Position numbers and translations under genes: made by a program
The notes under the pieces: model-generated
The model's database searches: none
Told to the model about the DNA's origin: nothing
What the model saw: only the letters and a program-made list of their open reading frames with translations
Assembly: GCA_009731375.1 (NCBI GenBank)
Contig: BJOX01000046.1
Span: 1 to 53,518, forward strand
Reading direction: 5' to 3'
Source: Paulinella micropora
Taxonomy: Eukaryota > Cercozoa > Imbricatea > Euglyphida
Length of the DNA: 53,518 nucleotides
Shown: positions 26,878 to 37,213 of the stretch, piece by piece
How positions within the stretch are numbered: position 1 is the first letter of the stretch
Layout of the letters: each line of letters opens with the position of its first letter

Positions 26878-28636
26878 ATGTTTATTGATGATTGCATCAT
26901 CTATTGACGATGCGATCGTAAAAGCCCGTCACCTATATACTTATGTGATGGCATCAGCTATATCCGATTGCATCAACTATATGAGATTGCATCAAATATA
27001 TGAGATGCAATCATCTATTGATGATTGCATCATCTATTGACGATGCGATCGTAAAAGCACGTCATCTATATACTTGTGTGATTGCATCAGCTGTATCCGA
27101 TTGTATCACCTATATGAGATGCAATCATTTATTGATGATTGCATCATCTATTGACGATGCGATCGTAAAAGAACGTCATCTATATACTTGTGTGATGGCA
27201 TCAGATATAGCTGATGCAATCATATATTGATGATGGCATCATCTATTGATGATGGTATCATCTATTGATGATGGCATCATCTATTGATGACTCGATCGTA
27301 AATAACATACTTGTGTGATTCCGTCAGCTATAGCTGATGCAATCATACATTGATGATGTCATTCCTTCTTCTTCCTTCTTCTTCCTTCTTCTTCCTTCTT
27401 CTTCCTTCTTCTTCCTTCTTCTTCCTTCTTCTTCCTTCTTCCTTCTTCTTCCTTCTTCTTCCTTCTTCTTCCTTCTTCTTCCTTTATGCTTTGAAAACTA
27501 TACCTTATAAACCTAAATCAATTACAACAGACAGCGGAGGAGAATATAAAGGTGCTACTCGTGATTATTTTATTCAAAATGGTATTAAGCATGATGTGGT
27601 TGAAGTCGGAGACCATAGAGCCTTAGCCGTAGTAGATAGAGTGGCATCATCTATTGATACTCAAGTGATCGTTAACAACATACTCATGTGATTCCGTCAG
27701 CTATAGCTGATGCAATCATATATTGATGATGGCATCATCTATTGATTATGGCATCATCTATTGATGATGGCATCATCTATAGATGATTCGATCGTAAATA
27801 ACATACCTATGTGATTCCGTCGGCTATAGCTGATGCAATCATCAAATTGATGACGGCATCATCTATTGATGATGGCATCATCTATTGATGACGGCATCAT
27901 CTATGGATGACGCGATCGTAAATAACATACTTATGTGATTCCGTCGGCTATATCTGATGCAATCATCAAATTGATGACGGCATCATCTATTGATAATGAC
28001 ATCATCTATCGATGATGGCATCATCTGTTGATGATGCGATAGTAAATCACCAGTGTCGATAGAATCAGCTTTATGCGATGCCGTCATCAATTTGATGACG
28101 ACATCATCTATAGACGACGCGATCATGAAGACACCACCACTTCGTAAAATACTATCTTATGTGCTTGCATCAGCTATAGCTGATGCTATCATCTATTGAT
28201 GATGCCATCATGTATTTGATGATGCCACGTAGATGATTGCATCGTCAATAGATGATGGCATCGTCTATAGATGATGGCATCGTCAATTTGATGATGCGAT
28301 CATCAATAGATGATGGCATCATTTATAGAAGTGCGTGACGTAAGATACCATCTTGTGTGATTGCATCAGCTATAACTAATGCTGTCATCTATTGATGATG
28401 CCATCATATATTCGATGATCACGTAGATGATTGCATCGTCAATAGATGATGGCAGCGTCTATAGATGACGGCATCGTCAGATGATGGCATCATCTATGGA
28501 CTGGATTTGTAAAAAATTATGCTGCTCACGTAGATGATAGCATCGTAAATGTGATTCCATCATCAAATTTATGCTACTTAGCGCAAATTTGATGATGTCA
28601 TCATCAAATTTGCGATGAAATCACATAGATGATGCG
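26878..28636. repeat. Right-hand satellite arrays of the CACTA element
   Basis: Higher-order units of about 115-135 bp combine several GATGATGNCATCATC palindromes with a GACGCGATCGTAAATAACATAC box and a TGTGATTCCGTCAGCTATAGCTGATGC box. The GATCGTAAA box occurs near 26913, 27046, 27160, 27293, 27789 and 27914. The array is interrupted at 27355-27648 by a (CTTCTTCCTT)n microsatellite and an integrase fragment. Confidence 0.85.
27486..27648 (+). pseudogene. Integrase catalytic-core fragment inside the CACTA satellite
   Basis: A 54-residue open stretch reads like the middle of an rve-type integrase core. KSITTDSGGEYKG matches the second catalytic Asp region, NGIKHDVVEVGDHRAL follows, and AVVDR sits where the third acidic residue (usually Glu in VER) is expected, here Asp. 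The left edge is a microsatellite (27355-27485) and the right edge returns to satellite at GGCATCATCTATTGAT. It belongs to neither the copia nor the gypsy element of this window by sequence. It is a captured or inserted scrap with no start codon of its own. The family is undetermined. Confidence 0.55.
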
Positions 28637-28652
28637 TTTTGTCCCCATAGTG
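28637..28652 (-). repeat. CACTA element right terminal inverted repeat
   Basis: TTTTGTCCCCATAGTG, the exact complement of the left end, followed by TAT at 28653-28655. Confidence 0.9.
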
Positions 28653-28661
28653 TATCGGGGT

Positions 28662-29270
28662 CACTACCGGGACAAAAAAAAATCTCGGACGGGATTAACG
28701 ATCCCGGACCCCAGATTTTGGTTAAGTTCCGGGATTTTTTTTTCTTGAAACCGAGATAAAAAATCTTGGAATATGATTCAAAATCTCGGACCTAACATAC
28801 AAATCTTGGACTCATGATATTCAATCTCGGACACCAAAATCACGGACCCAAGATAAAATCTTGGACACAGGGAAAAATCTTGGACATATGAAAAAATCTT
28901 GGATCCAAGATTGAAGTCTTGGATCCATGATTTAATCTCGTTTCCGAGATTTGGCTAGGCACGTGCCCAGGATTGTACAATCACTGCTCCAAGATCATTG
29001 ATCTTGAGTCCAAGATTGCTATCTTGGATATATGATAAAACCTTGGAACACAGAAGCAATCTTGGACATATGATAAAACCTTGGAACACAGATTTAATCT
29101 TGAGTCTTACATTTATTTCATGGACACATGTTAAGAATTGTATTCAAGATATTTTTTATGTTTTCAAGATTGAAATCTTGGATCCAAGATTTCAATCATT
29201 TCCAGAGATCAGTAATCTTGAGTCCAAGATTTGGAAACATGGACTTATGATGTTAATTATGAAATAGAGA
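28662..29270 (+). mobile_element. Left end of a second CACTA-related element with its own repeats
   Basis: CACTACCGGGACAAAA at 28662-28677 matches the first element's terminus at 14 of 16 positions and lies 9 bp beyond it. The following 600 bp carries dozens of AATCTTGGAY or CCAAGATT motifs in both orientations (ATCTTGGATCCAAGAT is palindromic), plus CGGGATT/CCGGGAT boxes near the end. These resemble subterminal repeats. No right terminus was found before the copia sequence resumes near 31262, so the element is truncated or its end has diverged. Confidence 0.55.
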
Positions 29271-30519
29271 CTGAAACCAGTCATGGCAGAGCCTACCGTA
29301 CATAATTTTTATTGTATATAGTACTGTTACAGAATCAAACTTTCCCAGGAATTACTAATCACTAATAGTTTGTTTTCTTTTCACTAGTCAAAGATCCTGC
29401 ATGTACATGCTACAGAAAAGCCTTAGGTTTTATTATTTTAAAAAACTGTTTTTACAACTGAGTGTAATGAAAGCACCAATTCAAACCACTCCGCTAGTAA
29501 CCAATTCTCTGTGCTTGTATAAATAAAGATCAAAGATTGTGGAAAATAAGAGACTAGCGGAGCCAAAAACAACCAAGGCCAAAGTCAGCCAATTCCAGTG
29601 GTCCTGCCTAACTAACGATAATATAATCTGATCTAAAAAATGTAATGGTCACTCCTAGTCTAGTAATATTATCGTTATCCGGTTAAGACTGTTATTGGTA
29701 TTAACTAGTTCTTATTGTGTCTGGACTGAGGGGTATATTAAAGTATATAGCACATATTTACCTATCTGCGCCTACATATTAATATTAATAATACATTTTT
29801 ATGTCAGATTTCAATAAAAAAAGTTTAATTTCTTTTTTAAGTTTGATTTTTTTTAACTTGAAACTTTGATTTTTATAAAAACTTTTATTTTATTAAAAAG
29901 TTCAATCTATACAAATTACTTCGATCTATATACAAACTTAGATGAAGTTTCTATCTACTAATACAACTTGAATTACTTCGATCTATATAATATTATTGTC
30001 CGCAATATACAAACTTAGACTTCTTTAATAGTTAACGTTAGATCTATATCAATATAAAAAAATTATTTAGCTCAAGTTCTATCATGATATCAGTAATAAA
30101 TATCACTATATATCAAGTCATTAATACAATATTGTAACACTGCAATACATTTCAAGTAATATTAAAATCAATATACTTAAATAATTGCGTCACTGATATA
30201 ATTGTTAATTAATAATAACTACAATCATGATCTGGCTGCGGGCTGATTGACTTTGCAATGACTGACTAGCTGAATGCCTGCACTGATTTTAACAGTTACA
30301 GTATTAATTGGGTCAACTGATTGGGTCACGTCGAATTGAGTGAATATCATAATAACTTGATATATTAATATAGCATTCAAAAATAATGTAATATACTTAA
30401 GGGGAAACTGTATTAATAGACTGATCTAGGAGGCTGGAAACTTTCATTGCGTACATAAACTTTTTATTGACATAAGAGCAGCCTGATACTAACCTCTCAG
30501 GCCACACCGTACGCGCGTC
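29271..30519. other. AT-rich sequence, probably inside the second insertion
   Basis: No gene recognised. 29620-29785 is a diverged inverted copy of 20178-20370. The region is low in GC and full of AATATTAATA-type text. Confidence 0.4.
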
Positions 30520-30521
30520 TC

Positions 30522-30567
<46 letters not shown>

Positions 30568-31255
30568 TTCTGAATATGTGTCTGTCTGTCTGTCTTTCTC
30601 TCTCTCTTCCCATTTCTCTCTCTCTCTCTCTCCGCCATTATGTATGCCACTACGCATTCTGGTCACAACTTCCCCCCCCCCCCCCCCCCCCCNNNNNNNN
30701 NNCCCCCCCCCCCCCCGACATTCAAGATTAACACACTTTGTTTTTGATTTATTTAAAAAAGATACCACACAAACTTTTTTACTCAGAGAGGGAGAGAGAG
30801 AAAAGAAACGAAAAAGAAAAGACAGAGGCAGAGAAAAAGAAAGAAAGTAAAAAAGAAAGAAAAGAACAAAGAAAAGAAAAGAAAGAAAAGAGAGAAAGGA
30901 AGGATTACCAAGTGTAAGGGCAAGAGAAAGAGAAAAGACTAGAAAGAGAGAAAAGACAAAAGGAGGAAAGAAAAGAGAAAAAGAAAGGCAAGAAAAAGAA
31001 AGGAGAGAAAGAACAAAGAAAAGAAAAAAGAGAAGGATTACCAAGTGTAAGGGCAAGAGAAAGAGAAAAAGAAAGAAAGAGAAAAGAAAAAAAGGCGGAA
31101 ATAAGAGAAAAGAAAGAGAGAGAAGGAGAGAGAGAGAGAGAGGGAGAGAGAGGGAGGGAGAGATCGAAAGAAAGAAACGAAAGAAACGAAAGAGACGAAA
31201 GAGAAGAAAGAGAAGAAATAGAACAAAAAGAAAGAAAATAAAAAAGAATGATACT
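30520..31255. repeat. (CT)n, C-run with gap, and AG-rich low-complexity tract
   Basis: (CT)n at 30523-30575, C-runs on both sides of a 10-N gap (30693-30702), then about 450 bp of GAAA/GAGA-rich sequence. That sequence includes two copies of AGGATTACCAAGTGTAAGGGCAAGAGAAAG-like text (30900 and 31034). Confidence 0.9.
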
Positions 31256-31263
31256 AGGGGGCA

Positions 31264-33538
31264 CCACTCACCAATTCTTCCTGGCTGCCTTTTTTGTAAA
31301 CAGATTTTTGGCCGGAGAGCTGCGTGCTTCCTGTTTGTGGGTGCAAAAATTCAAACCGGCCGAGGGAGGGTCGTTGGTAAGGTGTTTGTTCTTGCTATCT
31401 TCACCATGTTGTGTCACAGGTACGTCGACAACTCATCCGACTCAAGCACAGGTCAGATAGCTGGCTTGTAACAAAGACATTGCTCAAAAGGTGAAGTGCC
31501 TTTCCTAGGCCCTGTCGTGGCTGGTAGAATGTTGTGCAAAGTTGTGGCTGTATGCTGCATTTCAGCCCAAAACTGTGTAGGCAAGTTAGCCTCATATCGC
31601 ATGACCCGGGCCGGTCCGGCTGATGTCATTAACCTTCTCAGCAATAGGATTGCCATCTTTGTCACCTGGAGTGCTAGTCTTCCAAATGAATTGAAGTGGT
31701 TTCCACCACTCTATGAATTCAGTTGGGACATCAAACTCGTTAGCACAAGTGATCTGTCTGACTTTCCTTCCTGTCTGCCTCTCAAACCATGCTACAGCTT
31801 GCTTTAGACAATCTACGAATTCATTCTTATAACGTAAGTAAAGATCCTTGATGCACCCCGAGTAATCATCTGTTACGCAAAACTTATAGTACTTACCGTG
31901 AATTGACATGACCGCCCACGGTCCGGAAGTATCTACATGCAAAATCTCACAAGGGTAACTGGCTCTCCTAATCCTATTGACCTTAAATCGGGGCAACACT
32001 TTAGCTTTCCCCATCATACAGGCTTCGCAAAATCTAACTCTATCTTCGTTTCCTGTCACTTTCCTTCCCATTGCCTTGCCTAATGCATAGGTCTTTGGTA
32101 ATTCCTTATGACCGCTACACTGATGATTGACATAAATGTCAATCGGTTTACCCTCTTTGCCTTTTTCAGCCTCCGACACATGGCATATAAAACGCTGCCT
32201 CTAGCTTTCTCATTCTCACTTACTCTCGCTTCTTTGCTAACTTTTTCTCTCTCTTTGGGGCTTCCCGCCACGATTACCCCGTCTTTTTCTTTCTCTCTCT
32301 CACTTTGGGGTCGTAACGCTCGTTGATGTTGAGGGGCTTGTCCTTTTCATTATCCCAGCGATAAAGCATGCCGGGTGTCATTCTCCCCCTCACGATTACG
32401 TCACTCTCTTTGATTCTTATGGGATCCTTAAGGATTAGTCGTTGCCCGTTCTGATGTATTATAGACCGGTGGTGGTTGTGGTCCATATTTCCTGTAGACA
32501 TGATGTTAACCGGCACCCTAGTGTCCAACAACATATCCTTTTTCACCAAAACTGGTTTTCCCGATCCATCGATTCTGGTCAATCGTGCTTCCCCCATGTC
32601 TCTCACTACACTCTCTCCGTTTCCGGTGACTAAGCTGACGGGTTCAATCTCTCAAACGTTGCGCAAGATGTGTGGGTACAGGCTATGTCTTTTGATGATC
32701 CACTATCCTGTACTATCATCTTTTCCTTTCGACCTACCGTCTTGCTGTCGTCTACCATGAGGTTGTGGTCCTGCTCCGTGTCTTTCTCTCTCTCTCTAGC
32801 TTTTGGAGCCTCTCTTTTCTTTGCTGTTCAAACCTCTCCTCGTACAGCCAGTCTAGCTCTTCGCGTGCCTCACAATACGCTTTATAACTGATTGGCTTAC
32901 ATGCCCTAATCTCGTCTGAGCATCTGGAGTCTTCTAAGTTGTCTGGGTCATACTCATCTGCTTCCTCTGAGTCTGAATGTCCGTCAATCTCCCTTCTTTT
33001 CCTATCAAACTCCTTTTTCTTCTGAGCTGCTTGTTCTGGACTAAAGAACTTGAGCATCCCCTGAGTGCAACTTACGCAGATATGCGTTCAAAGTACCCAC
33101 TCTCTTCTACTTCATGCCAAATCTTTATCAAGTGGGGTATTGATCTCACTATGAAAAGGGCGAATTGATTGTTGTGGTTCTTAGCCATGTCTAATATCCC
33201 GTAATCAATTATGGCTAGGAGTTCAGAGTAAAACTCGTTCTCCTTGCCGTCAGGGTCATAGCACATTCCTTCCTTCACTACTATCTTTTCTGCTCCCTTC
33301 ATCAGTGCGTATAGCAATCTAGCTATTTCTGTCTTCTCAGGTCTCGGATGTCCCTCGCTATGTCTGAACTCATATTCCCACTTAGCTCTTTCCTTTGCTT
33401 TCGTGCTCTTTGTGTTCTTAGCTGCTCTCTTTTCAATGACAGTCTCTCTTGTGATCAATGGCGTGCCTGCTGCATGTTTTAAAAACACTTCATTCTCACT
33501 GCCCAAAACACGTCTGTCAACAATCCATCTCCCTCTGA

Positions 33539-33587
<49 letters not shown>

Positions 33588-33720
33588 CCCTGCTTCGTCA
33601 TTCTCACGACATCTCCAGTCTCATCATCCATCACATACAGGTTGTTCAGCTGTTCACTGATTCTCTTAAAGTCTTCAAATGCTATCACTTTTCCGTGTTG
33701 CATATCCCTTTTACTGCTCT
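31264..33720 (-). pseudogene. Ty1/copia Gag, protease and integrase, inactivated
   Basis: Minus-strand fragments read, from the right: Gag-like text (33703-33479) expanded by a (GA)n tract at 33541-33585, and a 144-codon frame (33506-33072). Next is an acidic/basic linker (33057-32752), then the protease motif DSG at 32707-32699 within VQDSGSSKDIA. After that comes a frame with the copia protease-to-integrase linker (32606-32274, VLVKKDMLLDTRVPVNIMST). A GAG-pre-integrase and integrase frame follows (32179-31592): H and H in the HQCSGH region, CEACMMGKAK, first catalytic Asp in ILHVDTSGPW. The second catalytic Asp appears lost (QITCANEFD where DNGGEF is usual), and IAEKVND holds the Glu. 31665-31453 continues the integrase (LPTQFWAEMQ, LHNILPATTG). 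Frames are broken repeatedly. Together with 21700-23331 this is one element. Confidence 0.85.
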
Positions 33721-33733
33721 TCCCCTCTGGGGT

Positions 33734-33770
<37 letters not shown>

Positions 33771-34383
33771 CACGGTGTGTGTGTGTGTCCCGTGTTGGCT
33801 GTGTCTGTGATTCTGAACTGTCTCCTACTCTGTCTAACGGAGACGGACCTTGAGATAGAAGCGATGGTGGCGAACTCTTGCCCTCCCTGGTCCCCCCTGC
33901 ACGCTCAGCGAGAGAGAGTACCACTGACCTGAGGCTGAGTGTCATAGCAACCCACGCTCCAACACCAAACAAACCGAAAACAACACTCTTCCCATCAAAC
34001 GATGTCTCTTACCCCTCTGTATGTACCCCAATGTCTAGAAACACAAGCCAAACATCTATACACCATGAAACCCCACATTCCCCCACCTTGAGCTGTGAGT
34101 TGTCAAACCTCAAAACCCTGTATCACAGCAACCCATGCCCCGCTACGCTTGAAACAGCTCATGAGTAATCTCACAGCTCAAGAAAATCATTGCCCTACCT
34201 GTTTGCATACCCCTGCACTCAAAATACCTCAAGAAAAATCACTCCTTCTGCTTTTTCTCTCGACATCGCCGCGCCTTTTTGTCTGAAAATTTCTGAGAAA
34301 CCGAGGAAAATTTCCATACCCACTTCATTTTATTAGCGACTTCAGATTGTTACGATAGTACGAAATTTATGTTGTGATGTCGA
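33721..34383. other. 5' part of the copia element and junction with piggyBac
   Basis: A (TG)n tract lies at 33736-33769. Beyond it is sequence rich in CCCCAATG/CACAGCAACCCA motifs with near-duplications (GTCATAGCAACCCACGCTCCAACACC, 33940, and TATCACAGCAACCCATGCCCC, 34119). The copia LTR should lie here, but no matching LTR copy was found. Confidence 0.35.
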
Positions 34384-36029
34384 ATGGTTTCTCTGCGTGT
34401 TTGCAGTGAGGACGGCTTGATATCCAGCGACCCTGATGACGATGACCATGTGTACCTATCCCTACCTGGTTTCAGCTATTTTGTGATATTTGCTTCTGTT
34501 TTGTTGTCGGCCAAGGACGATGCTGGAAGTATAGTAGATTTCTGTACTTCCATACATCATCGGCGCTGTTTTCCAACAGACCGCCAGAGTCGGGGGATGA
34601 GTCGGGTAGTTCAACCGATGAAGAGGATCAAAAAGAAGCAATGGACAACAAACGAGCCCCTCATCCCAGCGACTCACTTGTCAGTGACGATGATGTCGAA
34701 GAAGATGAGGGGTAGTGACGATGATGTCGAAGAAGATGAGGGGTCTGGTGAAGACGAGGAGGAGGATCCGGCACTAGAGATTGACGAAGGCGATAGCCTA
34801 CCTGCCAGTGAGTTCAAAGATGTCAAAGAATGGAAGGTGGGTGTTGCACCTCTTTGTGTGCTGCCGGCATTCGAAGGGCAGTCCAGGGCATCAAGTTCTG
34901 TGCGTTCCCCCGACCTCCTCAGTATGGTGGATATTTTATTTATGTTCTTACCCACGCAATTCTGGCAGAATGTCACAAGAAACACCAACAAGTATGCAAC
35001 CTGGAAACGTAATCTCAACCCCTCAGAGCGTCAGCGGCCTTGGGTACCCGTGACACTATCTGACATACTTTCATTTTTGGCGATCCTTATAATGATGGGG
35101 GTGATGGGGTTGCCTGCTGAAACAAATTATTGGATTGGCGCTGTGTCAGACTTCTGGCAGTGGCCAGACCTTGCAAGCATCATGGGGTAAGTGAGGTATT
35201 AGAATATCAAACGTTATTTTCATCTCACTGACCCCCGTCTGGCAGCTCCTCGTGACTCCCCTCAGTATGTTCAATATTCGAGTCTTTATTGAGATTATAC
35301 AAGAAAATCAATGGGTCAATCGACGAGGGAATGATCCCTTTTAAAGGGCGTACCTACCTCAGGCAATACTTACCGAAAAAACCCATTAAATGGGGATTCA
35401 AACTGTTTGCTCTGTGCTGTTCAGTAACAGGCTATTTTTATACGCTGCTTTGTTATGAGGGTGAGGGAACGGTGCAGGACGATTCTGGCACGGAATGACG
35501 TATGCAGTTGTTATGAAGCTTTTAGACCTAGCCGGCATCGACCAAAGCGGCAGGATCATCGCTTTAGATAGGTTTTACACAGGGCTGCAGTTGTTTTTTG
35601 ACTGTGTCCTAAAGAGGGGCATCAACTGCATTGGCACTGTTGTCAAACCCAGGCTGAGGGCGGCAAAGGAGCTACTGGACGAAGTCAAAAAGAATAGTGA
35701 CCGGGGCACGTCCGCAATGGCCACTTGGAGTCATAACGGAGTCACTATGCATGCTGTTGCTTGGAAAGACACCCAGGTGGTTCATTTTTTGTCAACCATG
35801 TTGGGGGGTACCATGAGCAAGGAGGCTGCATGGGGGGGGGGGGGGGGGGGGGGCTACGGTTCCGGGGAANNNNNNNNNNACATACACTCAGCACATTGGC
35901 GGCGTTGATACCAGCGATCAGTTACGACTTCGTTACGGAGTTGAGAAGGCGGTAAGATTCAACAAGCCTTGGTTCAAGTTATTTGCGGGTTTGTTAGATG
36001 TTGCGGTTACAAACACAACTATTGTTTAA
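34384..36029 (+). pseudogene. piggyBac-family transposase, N-terminal and catalytic part, broken
   Basis: The order of motifs is that of piggyBac (DDE_Tnp_1_7). An acidic N-terminus is followed by FLPTQFWQNVTRNTNKYATW and IMMGVMGLPAETNYWIG (to 35186). Then come SIDEGMIPFKGRTYLRQYLP with the first Asp at 35322, ALDRFYTG with the second Asp at 35567, AVAWKD with the third Asp at 35768, and GGVDTSDQLRLRYG after a 10-N gap (35870-35879), ending LLDVAVTNTTIV-stop at 36029. Damage: a 31-bp tandem duplication (34683-34713 and 34714-34744) shifts the acidic region by one base. A donor-like GTAAGT at 35187 has CTGGCAG and CCCCTCAG acceptors, but the result lacks the usual segment before SIDE and the better phase hits TGA. 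There is a shift near 35494 and a G-run at 35832-35853 beside the gap. The cysteine-rich C-terminus is 10.5 kb away at 46586. Confidence 0.85.
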
Positions 36030-36169
36030 GTGCATGAAATTGCCAATTGGCAATTTTGGTTCCCAATTGACAACGTTTTTAGTTACCGATTTGCAACGTT
36101 TTTTTTTTGGGTGATCACAATATTTCCGTATTTGCGTAACAAAATTACCAATTGGCAACGCGATGTTAC
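36030..36169. mobile_element. Left part of a small TTAA-targeting element, split by the gypsy insert
   Basis: After TTAA (36026-36029) comes GTGCATG. After the gypsy element the mirror CATGCAC (46579-46585) is followed by TTAG. Both sides carry CCAATTGG-CAACG repeats: 36045-36055, 36063-36075, 36085-36097, 36148-36161 and 46560-46571. TTAA targets with short inverted ends suggest a MITE of the piggyBac type that landed in the transposase gene before the gypsy insertion. One TTAA has mutated to TTAG. Confidence 0.5.
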
Positions 36170-36416
36170 TGTTACAATCCCCGAAGATAGCTCAATAAAA
36201 AGTCGGTAATACAACCAGACACAAATCCCCAAAAGAGAATGATGTCTCGTTATATTAGCTCAGTGAAGCCGAAAAGAAAACGGCAACAGACCAAGGTTAA
36301 AATGGCATTAGGTCAAATCCGGCCAAACGATATTGAAAATAATGGGAAAAAACTAGGTGCACCTGACACCAGAAAAAGGGTACTTTTTACCGGCTATCCG
36401 GGGGGTGATGCCTACA
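36170..36416 (-). repeat. 3' LTR, 247 bp
   Basis: On + it runs from TGTTACAATCCCC to GATGCCTACA. It is nearly identical to 46309-46555, with differences near 36343-36370. It carries an AATAAA on + near 36194, but on the element's own strand no clear poly(A) signal was identified. The 62-76 codon frame inside it is not a gene. Confidence 0.95.
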
Positions 36417-36440
36417 GTACCCCTTCCCGTTTTTTTTTGA
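36417..36440 (-). other. Polypurine tract next to the 3' LTR
   Basis: On the minus strand, AAAAAAAAACGGGAAGGGG and TAC lead directly into the LTR's TGTAGG. This purine run is the expected plus-strand primer site. Confidence 0.75.
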
Positions 36441-37213
36441 CGGAAATATGCAATATTTTCGTCATATAATTGCTGATTTCTTTTTTGCACAAACGCTACG
36501 GGGTGTCGCAACTAAGTGCATTAACCCACGGATAGACGGTGCAGTGGATATATAAAACGCATACGCCAGACACGAGTCAACTATAAATCTCCAGCCTCGT
36601 TTTTGTAAATAAAAACTCCTCCTTCCACACTTGTTGTCCCCCCCGTAACTTAATTCTGAGGCAGTATGTCAAGAACAAATAGTATTACTACTGCAATAAA
36701 AGCAGCGTTATAATTTTTCTCCTTCTCCAAAAACACTTCCGATCAGTAAATACATTGTCTTTTAATAACATACCCTTGTATTCAATCGGTTACCTTAATA
36801 TAGTACTAGGGGGCCAGACCTAATAACTATATCCAAAGCCGGGGTGAGTGAGCCCGACCATGCGATATGCCGACACAAGTAGAGACGGACCGTGCTGGTA
36901 TGACGATATTAAGTATATCCAAAGAAAAAAATTTAATATGTCTACTATGAGAACATTTTTTGAGAACATCACCCTGGATACTTGAAGCAGGGTCGTACCA
37001 GGAACACCATCGCTAAACTCACAAGCGATCCCCTTATACGGTGTCGTATCCATTTGCCGATTGACCCTCGCACTCATATGTTGCGATAAAAATGCCAAGT
37101 AACAACAATGGTATAAAAACATTTTAATAAGACATGATCTGACATGGGCACTATGAGATTAATCCACATGCAGCTTTCAATGTCCGACGCGTGATAAAAG
37201 AAAAAAATGTCAC
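36441..37213 (-). other. 3' untranslated region of the gypsy element
   Basis: About 770 bp between the pol stop and the polypurine tract. A 100-codon frame (37122-36820, -) has no recognisable motif, so no additional gene such as env is supported. Confidence 0.5.

Noticed and set aside
31248-31460. Possible right terminus of the second CACTA element
   Set aside because: No TAGTG end or matching 3-bp duplication could be found between 29300 and 31500.
36239-36469. Duplicated 62-76 codon frame at 36239 and 46378 considered as a small gene pair
   Set aside because: Both lie inside the two LTRs; the similarity is explained by LTR identity.
36820-37122. 100-codon frame considered as an env-like third gene of the gypsy element
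   Set aside because: No signal peptide, transmembrane pattern or known motif; it is in the 3' untranslated region.
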